Shown here: piece by piece, positions 51,668 through 62,056 of the stretch
Position numbering within the stretch: position 1 is the stretch's first letter
Layout of the letters: every line of letters begins with the position of its first letter
Assembly (NCBI GenBank): GCA_905178155.1
Contig: CAJINV010000020.1
Span: 558,001-622,000 of the forward strand
Length of the DNA stretch: 64,000 nt
Direction of reading: 5' to 3'
Source of the DNA: Amoebophrya sp. A120
Taxonomy: Eukaryota; Sar; Dinophyceae; Syndiniales; Amoebophryaceae
Program-made: the position numbers and the translations under genes
Notes under the pieces: generated by a model
What the model was told of the DNA's origin: nothing
What the model saw: only the letters and a program-made list of their open reading frames with translations
The model's database searches: none

Positions 51668-54600
51668 ATGTCCTCTACGTCGACTTTCGACCAAGGCGTG
51701 GTCCCGGGCAGCGGGGCGACCCAGACGACGTCCTCAGGCCCTCCTCCATCGGGAGGCGGTGGTGGAGCGACTCCGCCCGGAAACTCCAATTCCTTCCAAG
51801 GCGAGCAGCCGACACTGTTGACAACCCCTGGAACCTATGCATTGCAAATATGTCGGGGTCTGGAAACTTGTGATGCAAGGAAGGGAATGGTGCGCACATT
51901 GTAATGCGCTGCCCAGCATGACAGGTTTTTCCGTGGTTCTGAGTTGCGTAATCCGCATTAGAAACTGCGTTTTTGCGTGGCAGACCAGAGGAGCTCTTCG
52001 CGGCCATGCAGTACAAAGTTCAGAGTCATGCCAGACTAGCATGATAAATCTCGCAGTCTCCCAGACCAAGACACATTTGCAATGCATACAACATCGGCGC
52101 CGTCGAGAAGGTCCATGTTGGGGGACCCGACCCGGTCGGGCCACCCAGGGCACTTACTGCGGGACAGCAGTAATGCGATGGACAATGACAAAGATTTTCT
52201 GCGCAGATCACGCTCCTCCGCCAGAAACCTGGCAGTCGTCCATGTCATGTCGAATGCCAGCGAGGGTGTCGGCAGTCTGCCCAGCTTTCAGCCCGGGTTG
52301 TTAAACAGCACCACGGTGGGGGACCATCATCATCTTCACGCAGGAGACCACTTGCATAGTCCTCCAGTGAAATTGACGCCGCGGGAGCGCATGCTGGCCG
52401 TGATGGACGGGAAGGTGGTGCAGACGGTGATGACGTTGCTCACGGTTTTTGCCCTGTATGGTGACGATTTGAGGATGAAGTTTTTCTTTCTCCGGCACGA
52501 CATTGGGTTCTACGTGCTGTACACAATCACCTTTTTTCTTTTTTCCGCGGAACTGACCATTTTCTCCGTCTGCAAAGAGGATTACAAGTACAGAGAAAAT
52601 GTTTTTGTTTCATTCTGATTTTGCTGTTGAAGATGTTGGACCATTATGATTTTCGCGAAGCTCAAGAATTTTTTCATCAGAAGATTGATCATTCCGATGC
52701 CGATCTCTCATACATTGTCACGATGAAAAATTTCTTCACAAAAACGTAAATCAAAAGGTACTCTTTCTTCTTCTGGCTCGACATGGTCGCGTCCATGAGT
52801 ATCCTCCCCGACATTAAATGGGTAATGGATTTCGTTTCCGGCCTTTTTGACGACAGCCAGGGCGGGGCCGGCAGCGGGCAAACGGGCGTCGCGCGCGCGG
52901 GGCGCGCAAGTCGGGCCGGGACCAGGGCGGGAAGGATTGTTCGTATCCCACGAAAAAAGTGTTACAGTTACACATTTGCTGTAGCTTCAGCATCACAAGT
53001 TTTCTCTGCATGACAAAGAAAACTTGCAATGCAAAGATCATAAGGGAAAACGGGAAGAAAACGAGGCTCCAAAGCATTTCCTGCATGAGAAAGGTTGTCT
53101 GTGTTGCGGATCTTGCAACACAATGTGTAACTGTAACACTTTTTTCTTCCCATAGTTCGGTTGATTCGTCTAGTGCGGTTACTCCGCGTAGTGAACATTG
53201 CGAAATTCTTTTCGAAGGAGGAGCAATCCGCTTTGGATAAGATGAAGTCCAGCAAGGGCGGCATCACCCGCGAGGGGATGCAGCACAGCATGAGCAAAAA
53301 TGCTCAGACTAGTAGTCCCGGGTCGAATAGCAATGAGAAGCGCGTGGAGGCGAGCCGGTTGGGGAAGATTCTGTCCGAGCAGACCACGCGTACCGTGATT
53401 CTGGGCGTGCTTTGCATGATGCTGGTCCTACCCATGATCGAGTTGGAAGAGCCGAACCGTACCCCGACCTTCGGGCTGGAGCAAATTTTCTGGATCGGCC
53501 GCAGTTCCTGCAGTCCGTACGCGGATTTCGTTTCCGCGGGCCTGCAAAGTGACGCCGCTTTGCAGTGCAGCACGACCATACCCACCGCGACGGCCAACGC
53601 CACCGTGTCCGCCTCCACCTGGATGGCGGTGGAGGGGTTCAGCTATCTGCTCTACGCGTACACAGAGCAATCTAGGTTCTATTTGGGCGAGCTCACGGCC
53701 GCGCTGGCCCGACCCATTTTGTACATGGCGGTGCCGAACACGCTCGGCGCGCCGATCCGCTCGCTCGACTACGTGGTGACGAAAAGGTGCGACAACAACG
53801 GAAATCTAGAGTACCCCTTTCTCGGCTGGCAAGAGGACTTTGACGCGCAGGGGGGATGGGTAAGGAGAGACACTGCAGCATAAGAATAGACACTGGGGCT
53901 TCTGGCATAGAATTTCAGTTAGAAACGACATTGAGGACTACATCATTGATGACGCTGAAGTTATGAATATGTTGCTTTCAAAATGAGCAAAAAATAAACT
54001 TCACACTTGAACTCAAAGACCGCCGATTGCCAAGCGGCGCGCGCCCAGGGTAAGTGCTGCTTATCAAATGTAAAAGTGTCTGGGTCTGGAAGAATTCACG
54101 TTTGTCATGCTTGTCTGGCATGACTCTTAAATCTGTCATGCACGTTACCCAAGAGCTCCGTTTTTCTGTGCTGCAGAAGCGCAGTTTGTCATGTAGACTA
54201 GGCAGCACCTAGGAGCTCAGAAACTTCCTTGTCATGCTGAGCCAGCATTTGTAGCCTCATCATGAGACGCCACCCAGCATCACAAGTTTCCAGACCCAGA
54301 CATTTTTACATTTGATACTGCTGGCAGAGGCACAAATACTGTGGTATCGGGGAGGACCAGGAGAACTGTCCCTGGCGGGATACAGAAATGGAGGACGTTA
54401 TGGATGAGTCAGGATCGAAATCGACAAAATCGAAAAATTTGTGATGCATGAAATGTAGGCCACTGAAGGCCTGTATTGGGGAGCAGGCAATAAACGAGAC
54501 CGATTGTAAGCCTGTTTAGGGGTAATATACAATGTGCTGCCAGACGAGTAGCACGACAGGAGCAGTCTCATTTGCCCAAACAGCATGACAGACTGGCTTT

Positions 54601-56522
54601 GGGTGCTCCCGATAAAACTTGTCATGCGCCCCTTGGAAACTGAGACTCCAACTGCCATCGATTTTGTGCATCGCAAATTTTCCGACTTTGACAATTTTGA
54701 TTCTGACACTTCCATAGCCGTGGCTTTTTCGCCGGCGGAAACCTGCCCAGACGGAAGCTCCGAAAAACCGACGGAGCTGAGCTCCTCCTGCACCCACGTG
54801 ACGGTCTATGCGAAGGTTATATGCATTGCAAAAGCATCGCACTCGTCGTCGTCGCTTGATTTGTAGTAGTGGTGCAGGAGCATGACAAATCTGGCTTTCA
54901 ACTTGAATCTGCATGACAAGCTCGAGTTCAGCTTTTGCGGTGAATAATTGCTGAACCGGAGCAAGACGGAAACGACCGCGGAGTACTCCATGATCCAAAC
55001 GACGTTCATTGTCTTTCTCCTTTATGCAATGCAAAAGCATTGTACTAGTACAAATCGCATTTACAAATTTTCTCAAGAAGAAAAATGGAATTTGTAATGC
55101 TGTTTTACCTTTGGAGGAAGATTTGTCATGCATATTTGCTGCAATTAGTACGAGTACGATACTGTTGCACAGCATATCCTCGGCATTGGGGCGATGATGT
55201 TCTCGAAAGACACCCAGCAACTGGTCATTTCCCCGATCGAGAAGATGGTGAACATAGTGAAACAACTCGCCGATGTATTCAAGAAAAAAACGTTGTTAGT
55301 GTAAATTTGTGATGCTCAACATGCAAGATGATTGCTTCTGTCATGCTTGGCATGCGTCGCAGGGTCCATTAAAGGCCTTTTTCACGTACTATCTGCGCAT
55401 GACAGGTTTTTGCTGTCATGTCAGACAAACTTGCAATGCTGTTCCTCCAAAAAAGTTACACCTACAATGTTTTTTTCTTTGATACGATGACCCCTTGTCC
55501 AAGCCGAGCACGCAATCTGGCGGCTACATGGATGACGGGGAAGACCACACCTCCGGAGCTGCACATGCCGCTGCGGCGCAGAAGAAGCAGCAGTCGTCCG
55601 GGAATTCCCAGCTTGAAACTAACATGCTGGAGACGACGATCCTGAAGATCGGAGGGCTCCTCCAGGTCGGGTTCGGGGAGGCGGGCGCGCAGATCATAGG
55701 GAAAAACATGAGCAGCCAGGATGGGGAACTCAACATCCTGATTCCGGGACGGATATGCAGATTGCAAGAGCATCGCTTAATCGTACTGTACGTAGAGTTT
55801 GCATCATCTTCACAGACGTTTGTGAATAGGAAAGCTACGGAATTTGTGATGCGGAATCGCGTATAAAGAGCACATTTGTCTTGCCAGAGCGCACAATCCA
55901 ATTTATATATAAAACTACCAATGCGCTACTTTTGCAATGCATAGCGGAAGATCTACGGCATTTTTGGTTTTTGCTTCATCCGCGAATTCACCGACACGAC
56001 CGAGTGCTTGCTGGAGGAGGTGATGGTGTTCGTCTATCCTCTGTGCAAAAGTAGTGTATAGGTGCTAATTGGAATTTTTGAAGGACAGCATGACAGATCT
56101 GGTTTCCTTCGTTTTTTCAGAATTACAAATCGAATTTTTCCTACTTTTGAAAAATTGTGATGTTGCAGCTCGCAGTAGTACCCGAGACAACTTTTACTTT
56201 TGCAATGCATATCGTGAACAAGATCGCCCGCATCGTCCACATCTGCGTTCACGAGTGGGCGGGCGCGGCGAACAAAAACATCGGGGACTCCTTTTTGTTA
56301 ACCTGGATCGTGAACGATCTCGAGGAGCAGAAACAGATGGCGCGGTACGGCTACGACAAGAACGAAAAGATGCAGGACTTGAGCGACAAAGCCTTGATTT
56401 CCTTCGTCAAAGTCATGGCGGAACTCCGACGAGCCTCCGACCTACGCGCCTACACCAGCCACCCCAAGATTCAGCAGAAGTTTATGGCGCTCTCAAACGT
56501 TACATTCTCAACTGTTACATGA
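51668..56522 (+). CDS. Voltage-sensor/class III nucleotide cyclase fusion, truncated in the catalytic domain
   Basis: Exons 51668-51835, 52094-52587, 52758-52943, 53160-53859, 54019-54061, 54323-54398, 54722-54818, 54948-55022, 55182-55275, 55490-55753, 55949-56034 and 56217-56522 sum to exactly 863 codons. After a Ser/Gly-rich start come S1-S3-like helices and an Arg-rich S4 (RIVRLIRLVRLLRVVNIAKF, split by an introner). Next are a fifth helix (VILGVLCMMLVLPMIELE), a large Cys-bearing loop of about 200 residues, a sixth helix (TTFIVFLLGIGAMMF), a linker (QLVISPIEKMVNIVKQLAD) and a cyclase domain. Known alveolate relatives make cAMP or cGMP. Here the first metal-binding Asp is replaced by Phe (GFCFIREFT, F742), while the second is kept (KNIGD, D785). 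The frame stops before the Asn/Arg transition-state motif. Either the 3' exons lie beyond a very long intron, or this is a broken or regulatory-only copy. Confidence 0.85.
51836..52088. mobile_element. Introner, family A (253 bp)
   Basis: Starts TATGCATTGCAAATATGTC and ends with the complement ACACATTTGCAATGCATA. Flanks GAACC and CAACA share only AAC. Removal keeps TPGT joined to SAPSRRSM in frame. Confidence 0.85.
52944..53154. mobile_element. Introner, family D (211 bp), inside the S4 voltage sensor
   Basis: Flanked by GTTCG at 52939-52943 and 53155-53159. Inner inverted repeats AAAAAAGTGTTACAGTTACA and its complement are long and nearly perfect. Removal restores the regular Arg spacing of S4. 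Confidence 0.95.
54062..54317. mobile_element. Introner, family A (256 bp)
   Basis: Flanked by CTGCT at 54057-54061 and 54318-54322. Ends TATCAAATGTAAAAGTGTCT and AGACATTTTTACATTTGATA. Confidence 0.93.
54399..54716. mobile_element. Introner, family C (318 bp)
   Basis: Flanked by GACGT at 54394-54398 and GCCGT at 54717-54721. Starts TATGGATGAGTCAGGATCGA and ends TTCTGACACTTCCATA, with CGACAAAATC inner repeats. Confidence 0.92.
54820..54946. mobile_element. Introner, family B, atypical right edge (about 127 bp)
   Basis: Left end TATGCATTGCAAAAGCATCG is typical. The right end CAGCTTTTGCGGTGAATA is diverged, and no 5-bp repeat was found. Frame and codon count require splicing of about 54819-54947. 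Confidence 0.75.
55023..55176. mobile_element. Introner, family B (154 bp), inside the last membrane helix
   Basis: Flanked by TCCTT at 55018-55022 and TCCTC at 55177-55181. Ends ATGCAAAAGCATTGTACTAG and ACGAGTACGATACTGTTGCA. Removal joins IVFLL to GIGAMMFSKD. Confidence 0.92.
55276..55484. mobile_element. Introner, family D (209 bp)
   Basis: Flanked by CGATG at 55271-55275 and 55485-55489. Ends TATTCAAGAAAAAAACGTTG and a complement containing CAATGTTTTTTTCTTTGATA. Removal joins KQLAD to DPLSKPST. Confidence 0.93.
55754..55943. mobile_element. Introner, family B (190 bp)
   Basis: Flanked by ACGGA at 55749-55753 and GCGGA at 55944-55948. Ends TATGCAGATTGCAAGAGCAT and GCGCTACTTTTGCAATGCATA-type complement. 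Removal joins ILIPGR to KIYGIFGF. Confidence 0.9.
56035..56211. mobile_element. Introner, family B (177 bp)
   Basis: Flanked by TCGTC at 56030-56034 and TCGTG at 56212-56216. Starts TATCCTCTGTGCAAAAGTAG and ends TACTTTTGCAATGCATA. Removal joins VMVFV to NKIARIVH, a conserved stretch of the cyclase domain. Confidence 0.92.
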
Positions 56523-57189
56523 TTTTTGGGGAGAAATATGCCCTAAGGAATATCGAAATCACAAATTTCATTTTTTTATAGTTTCAATTGGTGCTTTCTC
56601 TCAAGTCTGTCATGCTCGCGCTCATTGTTGAAACGAAGAAGGAAAGCGAGGAGAGGAGTAGGTAGGCAAAATAGGACTCAGAGGGCGCTGGCGCGCAGGG
56701 CGTTTGCGTTTCTACGAACGTTGCCCATGGTTCGTCTTGACACTGCAGCTCTGCATCCTTTGAAAAAGAATGGGGCGCCCCAAAACTCAGAAAAAAAAAG
56801 CCCTTCTCTGCACCATGCGAGAAACCCTGCGCGCCATTTGAGGAATATGTGCTAGCGCGCACAGGCCGGCAGGACAGATCGAAGAGGAGAGACGAGGAGA
56901 GAGCAGGCCGAAGTAAAGAAACAATCGCTACGGACATGGGCTAGTCAAGGCGGATGGGAGGCGAGGCCCCCCGCGAAAGCGGGTTGGTTAGCAGAAAAAG
57001 GCCCAGCAGCGCCACACCCGCGTGCAGGGGTGCGGCACTAAGAGATGTACACACCCAGACCCACCCCGAAGGGGCCGATGCCCCGCACTGTCAGTGGTGG
57101 CGCAGCGAGTTTACGAGCAGCCCCGGCGCCCCGGCAGCGGCGGGGAGAAGCGCGAACCAAAACAGGCGTGGCCGCCCGGGGGGCCGAGG

Positions 57190-57256
57190 CTTCAAAAAAG
57201 CTGTCAGTCAGAGGCCCCCGGGGCGGTGTCTGGCGTTATTGGCTGGCTATCGGATT
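57190..57256 (+). repeat. Left copy of an inverted repeat around GC block 1
   Basis: Contains TCAGTCAGAGGCCCC, GGGGCGGTG, TTATTGG and CTATCGG then TTCGGGATTT in this order. The same order is found on the minus strand at 59650-59712. Confidence 0.7.
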
Positions 57257-57841
57257 CGGGATTTTCGAAAATTCCAGAGCTGTAGCGGCTTGGCTTTGGG
57301 CCAGGCATGTGCCCCCTGCCCGGATTCCCCCTTCCCGGGCTCGTGTGTCCCTTTATAGGCGCCCCGCCGGTGTTTCTCTTAGCGCCGCCGTTTGTTTGGT
57401 CCCCGGGCTTTGTGCAACGTCGGCCCCCCGGAAGGCGTCCGGCGGAGCCCAGGGCGACAGGTTCCCGGGATGGGTTTCGCGCTGCGATTTTTCGAAGCGT
57501 GGCGCGCCGGTCTTCTCTGGTATTTCGCAGCCCCCCGGGCCGGGTCCCGCAAGGGCTCGGCGCGCGCCCTCTTTCGTGGTGGTTCTGTTTGGTTTGGGTT
57601 TCGTTGCGCCCCCGATTTGCGACGTCATCCGGGCACTTGCAGGCGGCTCGAGTTGCTCCGGCCGTTTTCTCGTTTCGGGAACCCGGCCACCGATTCGGAC
57701 GGATGAACCCATCCCACGGAAGCACCCGGATGGGCCCAAAATTTTCGGGATTTCGCCGGGCCCGGCAGGGGGGAGCGTCTTCTATTCGGCGGGGGGGGTT
57801 CTGTTTTCCCGTGGAAAACATGGGAAAAGGGCCCCCGGCGG

Positions 57842-57995
57842 GCCAATAGAAGGGCCTCGATAGAAGTCGGGAGAGCGACAAAAAAGTCGCAATCCCGATC
57901 TGAATAGAACCCCAATAGAAGGGGTTCAATAGACCCCTGAATAGAAGGCCCAATAGAAGCCTGAATAGAAGCCCCAATAGCAGCCCCAATAGAAG
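57842..57995 (+). repeat. Tandem AATAGAA/GC repeats
   Basis: Units such as CCAATAGAAGGGG and CTGAATAGAAGCC recur about ten times. They have the same style as the ATTTAGAAGGGG repeats inside the retroelement. Confidence 0.85.
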
Positions 57996-58889
57996 GACTT
58001 CCCGGAATTTGCTTCGTTTTTCCCTGTGCCGTGTTTTGCTGGCGGCTTTTGGGTTTCTGTTTTTGGGGGTCGGTTTTTTGAAATTTGGCCGGCAAATTTC
58101 GTCGGGCGTCCCGGCTTCTCGCCCTTAGCTTCGGCGAGCAATCACCCGCAGAAGAAAGCACATGGGCGAAAGGCGTCGGGACATTGAGCCGCGCCGCCCG
58201 CGGTCTTCCCAATTCTTCGCCGCCCCGGCCCTTCTTCAGTCTGTCAGGCAGCCGGCCCGAGGCATTTTCCGCTAGTAAAATTTTTTAAAATGTCACTAAT
58301 TCCGGGAATCGCGGGCCGGCTGGCTGGGTGCGGCACCCTTTGGGCACGCGCCGCATTCGGGGAGGGGGGCGCGGCATAGTGTGGCGCCCCCGCTTTTTGT
58401 TTTCCCGGGTGCCGTAAGCTTCCGGGCCGTCTCCCCTGGTTGTGTGTTCTCCCCCGTCCTCTTGGGGATGGGGGCCGCTTATCGTTGGGCCTTTTCGCGC
58501 GCGCGGCGCCTTGGCTTTTGGTGGTGGCCTGCCCTCGGGCGCTCTTTTCCCTTACCTCAGGGAATGACTCGGGTCGGGCCCTTGCCCGGGCCTTCGGTTT
58601 TTCTTTGTCCGGTATCTTTGCAAGGGAGGGGGGTCCTGTGGTGTGGTTTGGCACACAGGGGCTGCTCCTCGTGGCCATGGCTCAAATCCACCGGGGCCCG
58701 GCGCCTTTGCATTTATGGGGGGCAGCGCGCAGTGGGCCCGGCTCTGGAAATCAGGCAGGCGCGAGGCCGGGGCTTTTTGGTCTTTCAAGCACCACCCCGA
58801 TCCCGGGCGGCTAATGAAGAGGGTAATCCCGGCGGTAATTTCCGGGGTTAATCTGAACACAACGAAATCGGGAAGGTTTCGTTGGTTTT

Positions 58890-58945
58890 GAAATTAGAGC
58901 AAAAATTAGACTACGGATTAGACTATAAATTAGACCACAAATTAC
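58890..58945 (+). repeat. Tandem AAATTAGA repeats
   Basis: About five units of AAATTAGA with short variable spacers. Confidence 0.8.
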
Positions 58946-59649
58946 CCCAAAAACCCAAGGAATTAACCTGCCCCCGGGGGGCAGTCACTCCGCCAGAGCA
59001 TTGGGCTTTCAGTTGGCGCCATTTGCCGCCACTTGTCCTGCTTTTTCTCGGCAGGCCGCCCGCCCGCAGTTCCCGCCCGCCCGTGGCCTTTGCGTCTTTG
59101 AATGGATTCCCCCCGCCCGGTGCCTTTCCCAATTTGCCCCGAAGATTGAAGGGGTGGCGCTCTGGAAACCCACAAACAACAGGCCCGCCGGGGTCGCGTT
59201 CCGGCCTCCGTTGTGATTTGGTGGAGGCCCGCCGCGCGCAGGCTTCGCAGGCTCCTAGGCCTTTCTTCGGTGCCGGGGCACCCTTTGGCGCCTTTCCCGG
59301 CGCGCGCCCGCCTCCCCTTCAGGGGGGCGCGGGGGGGGGGCGCCCGGAGGGCGGCGCCCGCGATGGCTATGCGCCCCCGGAAGTATGGCGGCACCCCCGG
59401 CGCGCTTTCTAGTCGGGCCCCTCTTGCGCCTGCCCTCCTTTGCTTTGGGGATTAGCCGAACTTCAGCCAGGAATTAGCGAAATAGCTTGCCACGGGCCGG
59501 CTGCCTGACTTCAGGTTTTGGCAAGAGATCCGGAATGTGCAAAACGCCCGCCCGCCAGTCTCCCCGTTGGTTCTTCGCTTGCCCGGGGGGTCAGCCGTGT
59601 GTTAAGCGGGGCCGGCCTCTTTTCCTTGGGTTCCGTGTTTTTGCCAAAT

Positions 59650-59712
59650 CCCGAAACCGATAGCCAATCGATAACCCACCGCCACCGCCCCGGGGCCTCT
59701 GACTGAAAGCTG
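59650..59712 (-). repeat. Right, inverted copy of the GC block 1 repeat
   Basis: Reverse complement reads TTTCAGTCAGAGGCCCC, GGGGCGGTG, TTATCGATTGG, CTATCGG and TTTCGGGATTT. It aligns with 57190-57256 with small gaps. Confidence 0.7.
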
Positions 59713-59726
59713 TGCCCGGCCCCGAA

Positions 59727-60168
59727 AAATGTCCCGACTGAAATCTTCGCTCAAAACCGGAAGAATAGAAGTTGTCTCTCAGCACACAGACGCGAGCACT
59801 TGCTGTCACATGCACATCATTAACAGCGCCACACATGCGCAAACGGGTCGGGAAGAATGCAGCGAAGAAATGCAAGCCCTTGAACAGGTCGAGGCCCGAA
59901 GCTCATGCGCTGTTCTTTCAGCTTGTGCGTCAAGGTTTTTTTTTTTTCAAAGCAAAGAAGATTCACAGTCATGCATCTTGGAGTCGTTCCACGACATGCA
60001 TCTTGGTGGTTCAGTAGTTTTCTCAAAGGTTTAGGCTTGGTCTCAAGCTTTGTAAAATTCCGTGTTTGGTGATAGTGGTAGAAGTCGTTGCCCGACCCCG
60101 AGCATCAGTAATCCCTGGCCCAGTTTTAAAAATCCCGCGTTACAATCCAGCTTTCAGCCATCGTTTAC
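59727..60168. other. Noncoding region between GC block 1 and the minus-strand gene
   Basis: Moderate GC, a poly-T run near 59938-59948, no credible gene. Presumably the 3' flank of the minus-strand gene. Confidence 0.4.
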
Positions 60169-61111
60169 TTACAAATCGTCATCCAAGTTGACGCCGCCCA
60201 TGTTGGCCCCCAATTCCTTCACGTTCTCCAGCCGCGTGTGCAGCGCGAGGAGGTGCTCGGATTGCAAAAGCCCCCACGGCTGGATCAAATTGAAGTTGTC
60301 CTCCGCGATCTTGGCGTTACCTGTTATTTGGATCATATACGAAATCTGTCATGCGCATTTCTTCCAAAATCCTTGCTGTGTGCATGTTGTTTGTGGGGTT
60401 TGGTGTTGCGAGCATGTTTTTCAAAAAATTTGTCATGCGCAAAACCCGGCCGCCCCCTTTGGCAAATCTAACATGCAAAAACCGGCAGGCGTGGCTTGTT
60501 TGCGAAGATCGAAAAAGGGTTAAGAAATGCACTGCACCATCGCGGCAGGCAGTAAAAAACCGATTCTCCGCGTCCTTGGCCAAGTGCTCGAGCAGATGCT
60601 TGCAGATTTTCATCGACCACTCTTCGAGACCGTCCAGGGCAGTAATCTTTTCCAGGACATTCACCCGCAACTCCTGCCGGTACTCGTCCCCGTAGCGCAA
60701 CACTTTCAGGACCACGTCGGAGAATTTTAACGCAGCTTCCTCCTCTTGTAGCAGTTTCGTGCCCAGCGGCTTCGCATTGTCAAAAATCGGCATTAACTGA
60801 GCCACCTCGGCAGCGGTTTCGGTGTAGATCGCGGCCCCCTGGTTGAAGTTACGTGTGTTGGCCATGACCCGGGCACGGAGCGTCTGGAAGGATTTGCTCT
60901 TTTTCTTCAACTCCATCTCGACGTAGTGGCTCGCGACCTTGAGCGTTTTCGTTCCGCGCGGCAGGACCGGGCGGCCTCCGGCCGACAGCACGCGCACGTC
61001 GGCAAAAGCGGCAAGGTCTTTAGCCATGGGGATGATGATCTCGAGCGCGCGGGCCGCCCCGAGGCAGTGCGTGTCAATACTTTTCTTCACTTGCTCAGCA
61101 CGGGTCTCCAC
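60169..61111 (-). CDS. Unknown helical protein, minus strand, 5' exons not found
   Basis: Not recognised. Two exons are visible on the minus strand: about 61111 to 60561 and about 60320 to 60169 (stop at 60171-60169). The upstream exon begins after a TTGTAAG acceptor with VETRAEQVKKSIDTHCLGAA. It continues through a mostly alpha-helical, Lys/Glu/Leu-rich protein (AKPLGTKLLQEEEAALKFSD) to HLLEHLAKDAENR. The last exon reads NAKIAEDNFNLIQPWGLLQ and ends MGGVNLDDDL. The intron between them is open in frame for a while and its edges do not fit perfect GT-AG phasing, so junctions are approximate. The N-terminal exons would have to lie in or beyond GC-rich block 2. It is the only convincing minus-strand gene here. 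Confidence 0.65.
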
Positions 61112-62020
61112 CTTACAAGGGAAAACGGGTAATTGAAACGGGATAGCGACTTTTCCAAAACTTTTACTTTGACTTTTGGCAAAGTCGCTATTTTGATCGT
61201 CGGCAATCCATGCTTTGCGAAAATTGTTTGGACCGTGCTGCCTGTTGCTGGTAAGTCCGCACTTTGGGAGTGGCAGAGCATGAAAGGGCGGCACCTCTTC
61301 GCCGCGGCGTGTGCCCGCCAGCTGCCTGCCATTTTGATCGACGCCTCCAAGCAGGCTGCGGGAAATGCCACCCGCCGCGCATCGGACGGGCAGCGCCTCC
61401 GTGGTCGGTTGTTCGCGATTATTCGCGAGCGCTGTGGGGCCCTGTGCGCATTTTGTGCACCTTTTGAAGTGGTGCGCGGGCGCTGGCCTTTGGCCTTTCA
61501 GTATCCGCCCGGATGTTGATCGCCGCCTCGCGCTTCGGAAATGCCGGGGCGCGTCGGCCCTCTTCGCCCTGAGCGCCTTTTAAATAAGCAATGGCACTGG
61601 CTGCCACTGCCAGGGCCCGAATGGGCGCGCCGCCCCGCCGCGGTGTCTTGGATGGCACGCCGGCCGCGCGCTGTCCGACGTACCTTCGGCCCCCTACATT
61701 CTGGCCCGCCGCTTGCCCATTCTTACAAAATAGAGGCCGTCGCGCCCCGGCCGTCTGTTTCCTGCCCGCCTTTCCGCGGTTACGCGACGCGGCCGAAGCG
61801 TGCGCCAAAGGCGCCCCCCTTTTGCAACCAACGGGCAGAGGCGGCTCCTCCGCTCGTCTCGCTAGCGGTGGCAGAAGTGTCAAGGGCCTGCGGTCGGGGG
61901 GCCACCCCGATGGCCGGCGCGTGATGTGGGTCTGTGGCGCGCTGTGGTGGCGCCACCTGTCTATTTCGGTTGCCCGTCTATTCTGCTTCGCCTGCTTGAA
62001 CGAGAGAAGCAAAGAGGCAG

Positions 62021-62056
62021 CATACCATGCGGTCCGACGTCGGACCGCATGGTATG
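62021..62056. repeat. Perfect 36-bp palindrome
   Basis: Left half 62021-62038 is CATACCATGCGGTCCGAC; right half 62039-62056 is its exact reverse complement, with no spacer. Confidence 0.97.

Larger units (their letters stand above)
56600..59726. other. GC-rich repetitive block 1, no credible gene
   Basis: Composition changes abruptly soon after the cyclase frame ends, to G/C-rich sequence with overlapping open frames on all strands, as expected from few A/T-rich stop codons. Contains AATAGA-type tandem repeats at 57842-57995, AAATTAGA-type repeats at 58890-58945, and inverted copies of a 60-base sequence at its two sides (57190-57256 and 59650-59712). It may be a nonautonomous mobile element or satellite-like DNA. 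Confidence 0.6.

Noticed and set aside
51421-51873. 150-codon frame upstream of the cyclase
   Set aside because: It runs across the first cyclase exon in another frame and ends inside an introner, so it is probably a shadow or chance frame.
57000-59450. Long open frames in GC block 1 (for example 57045-57863 and 57204-57989)
   Set aside because: Frames of similar length occur in all phases and both strands, as expected from GC-rich DNA; products are Pro/Arg/Gly-rich with no domain.
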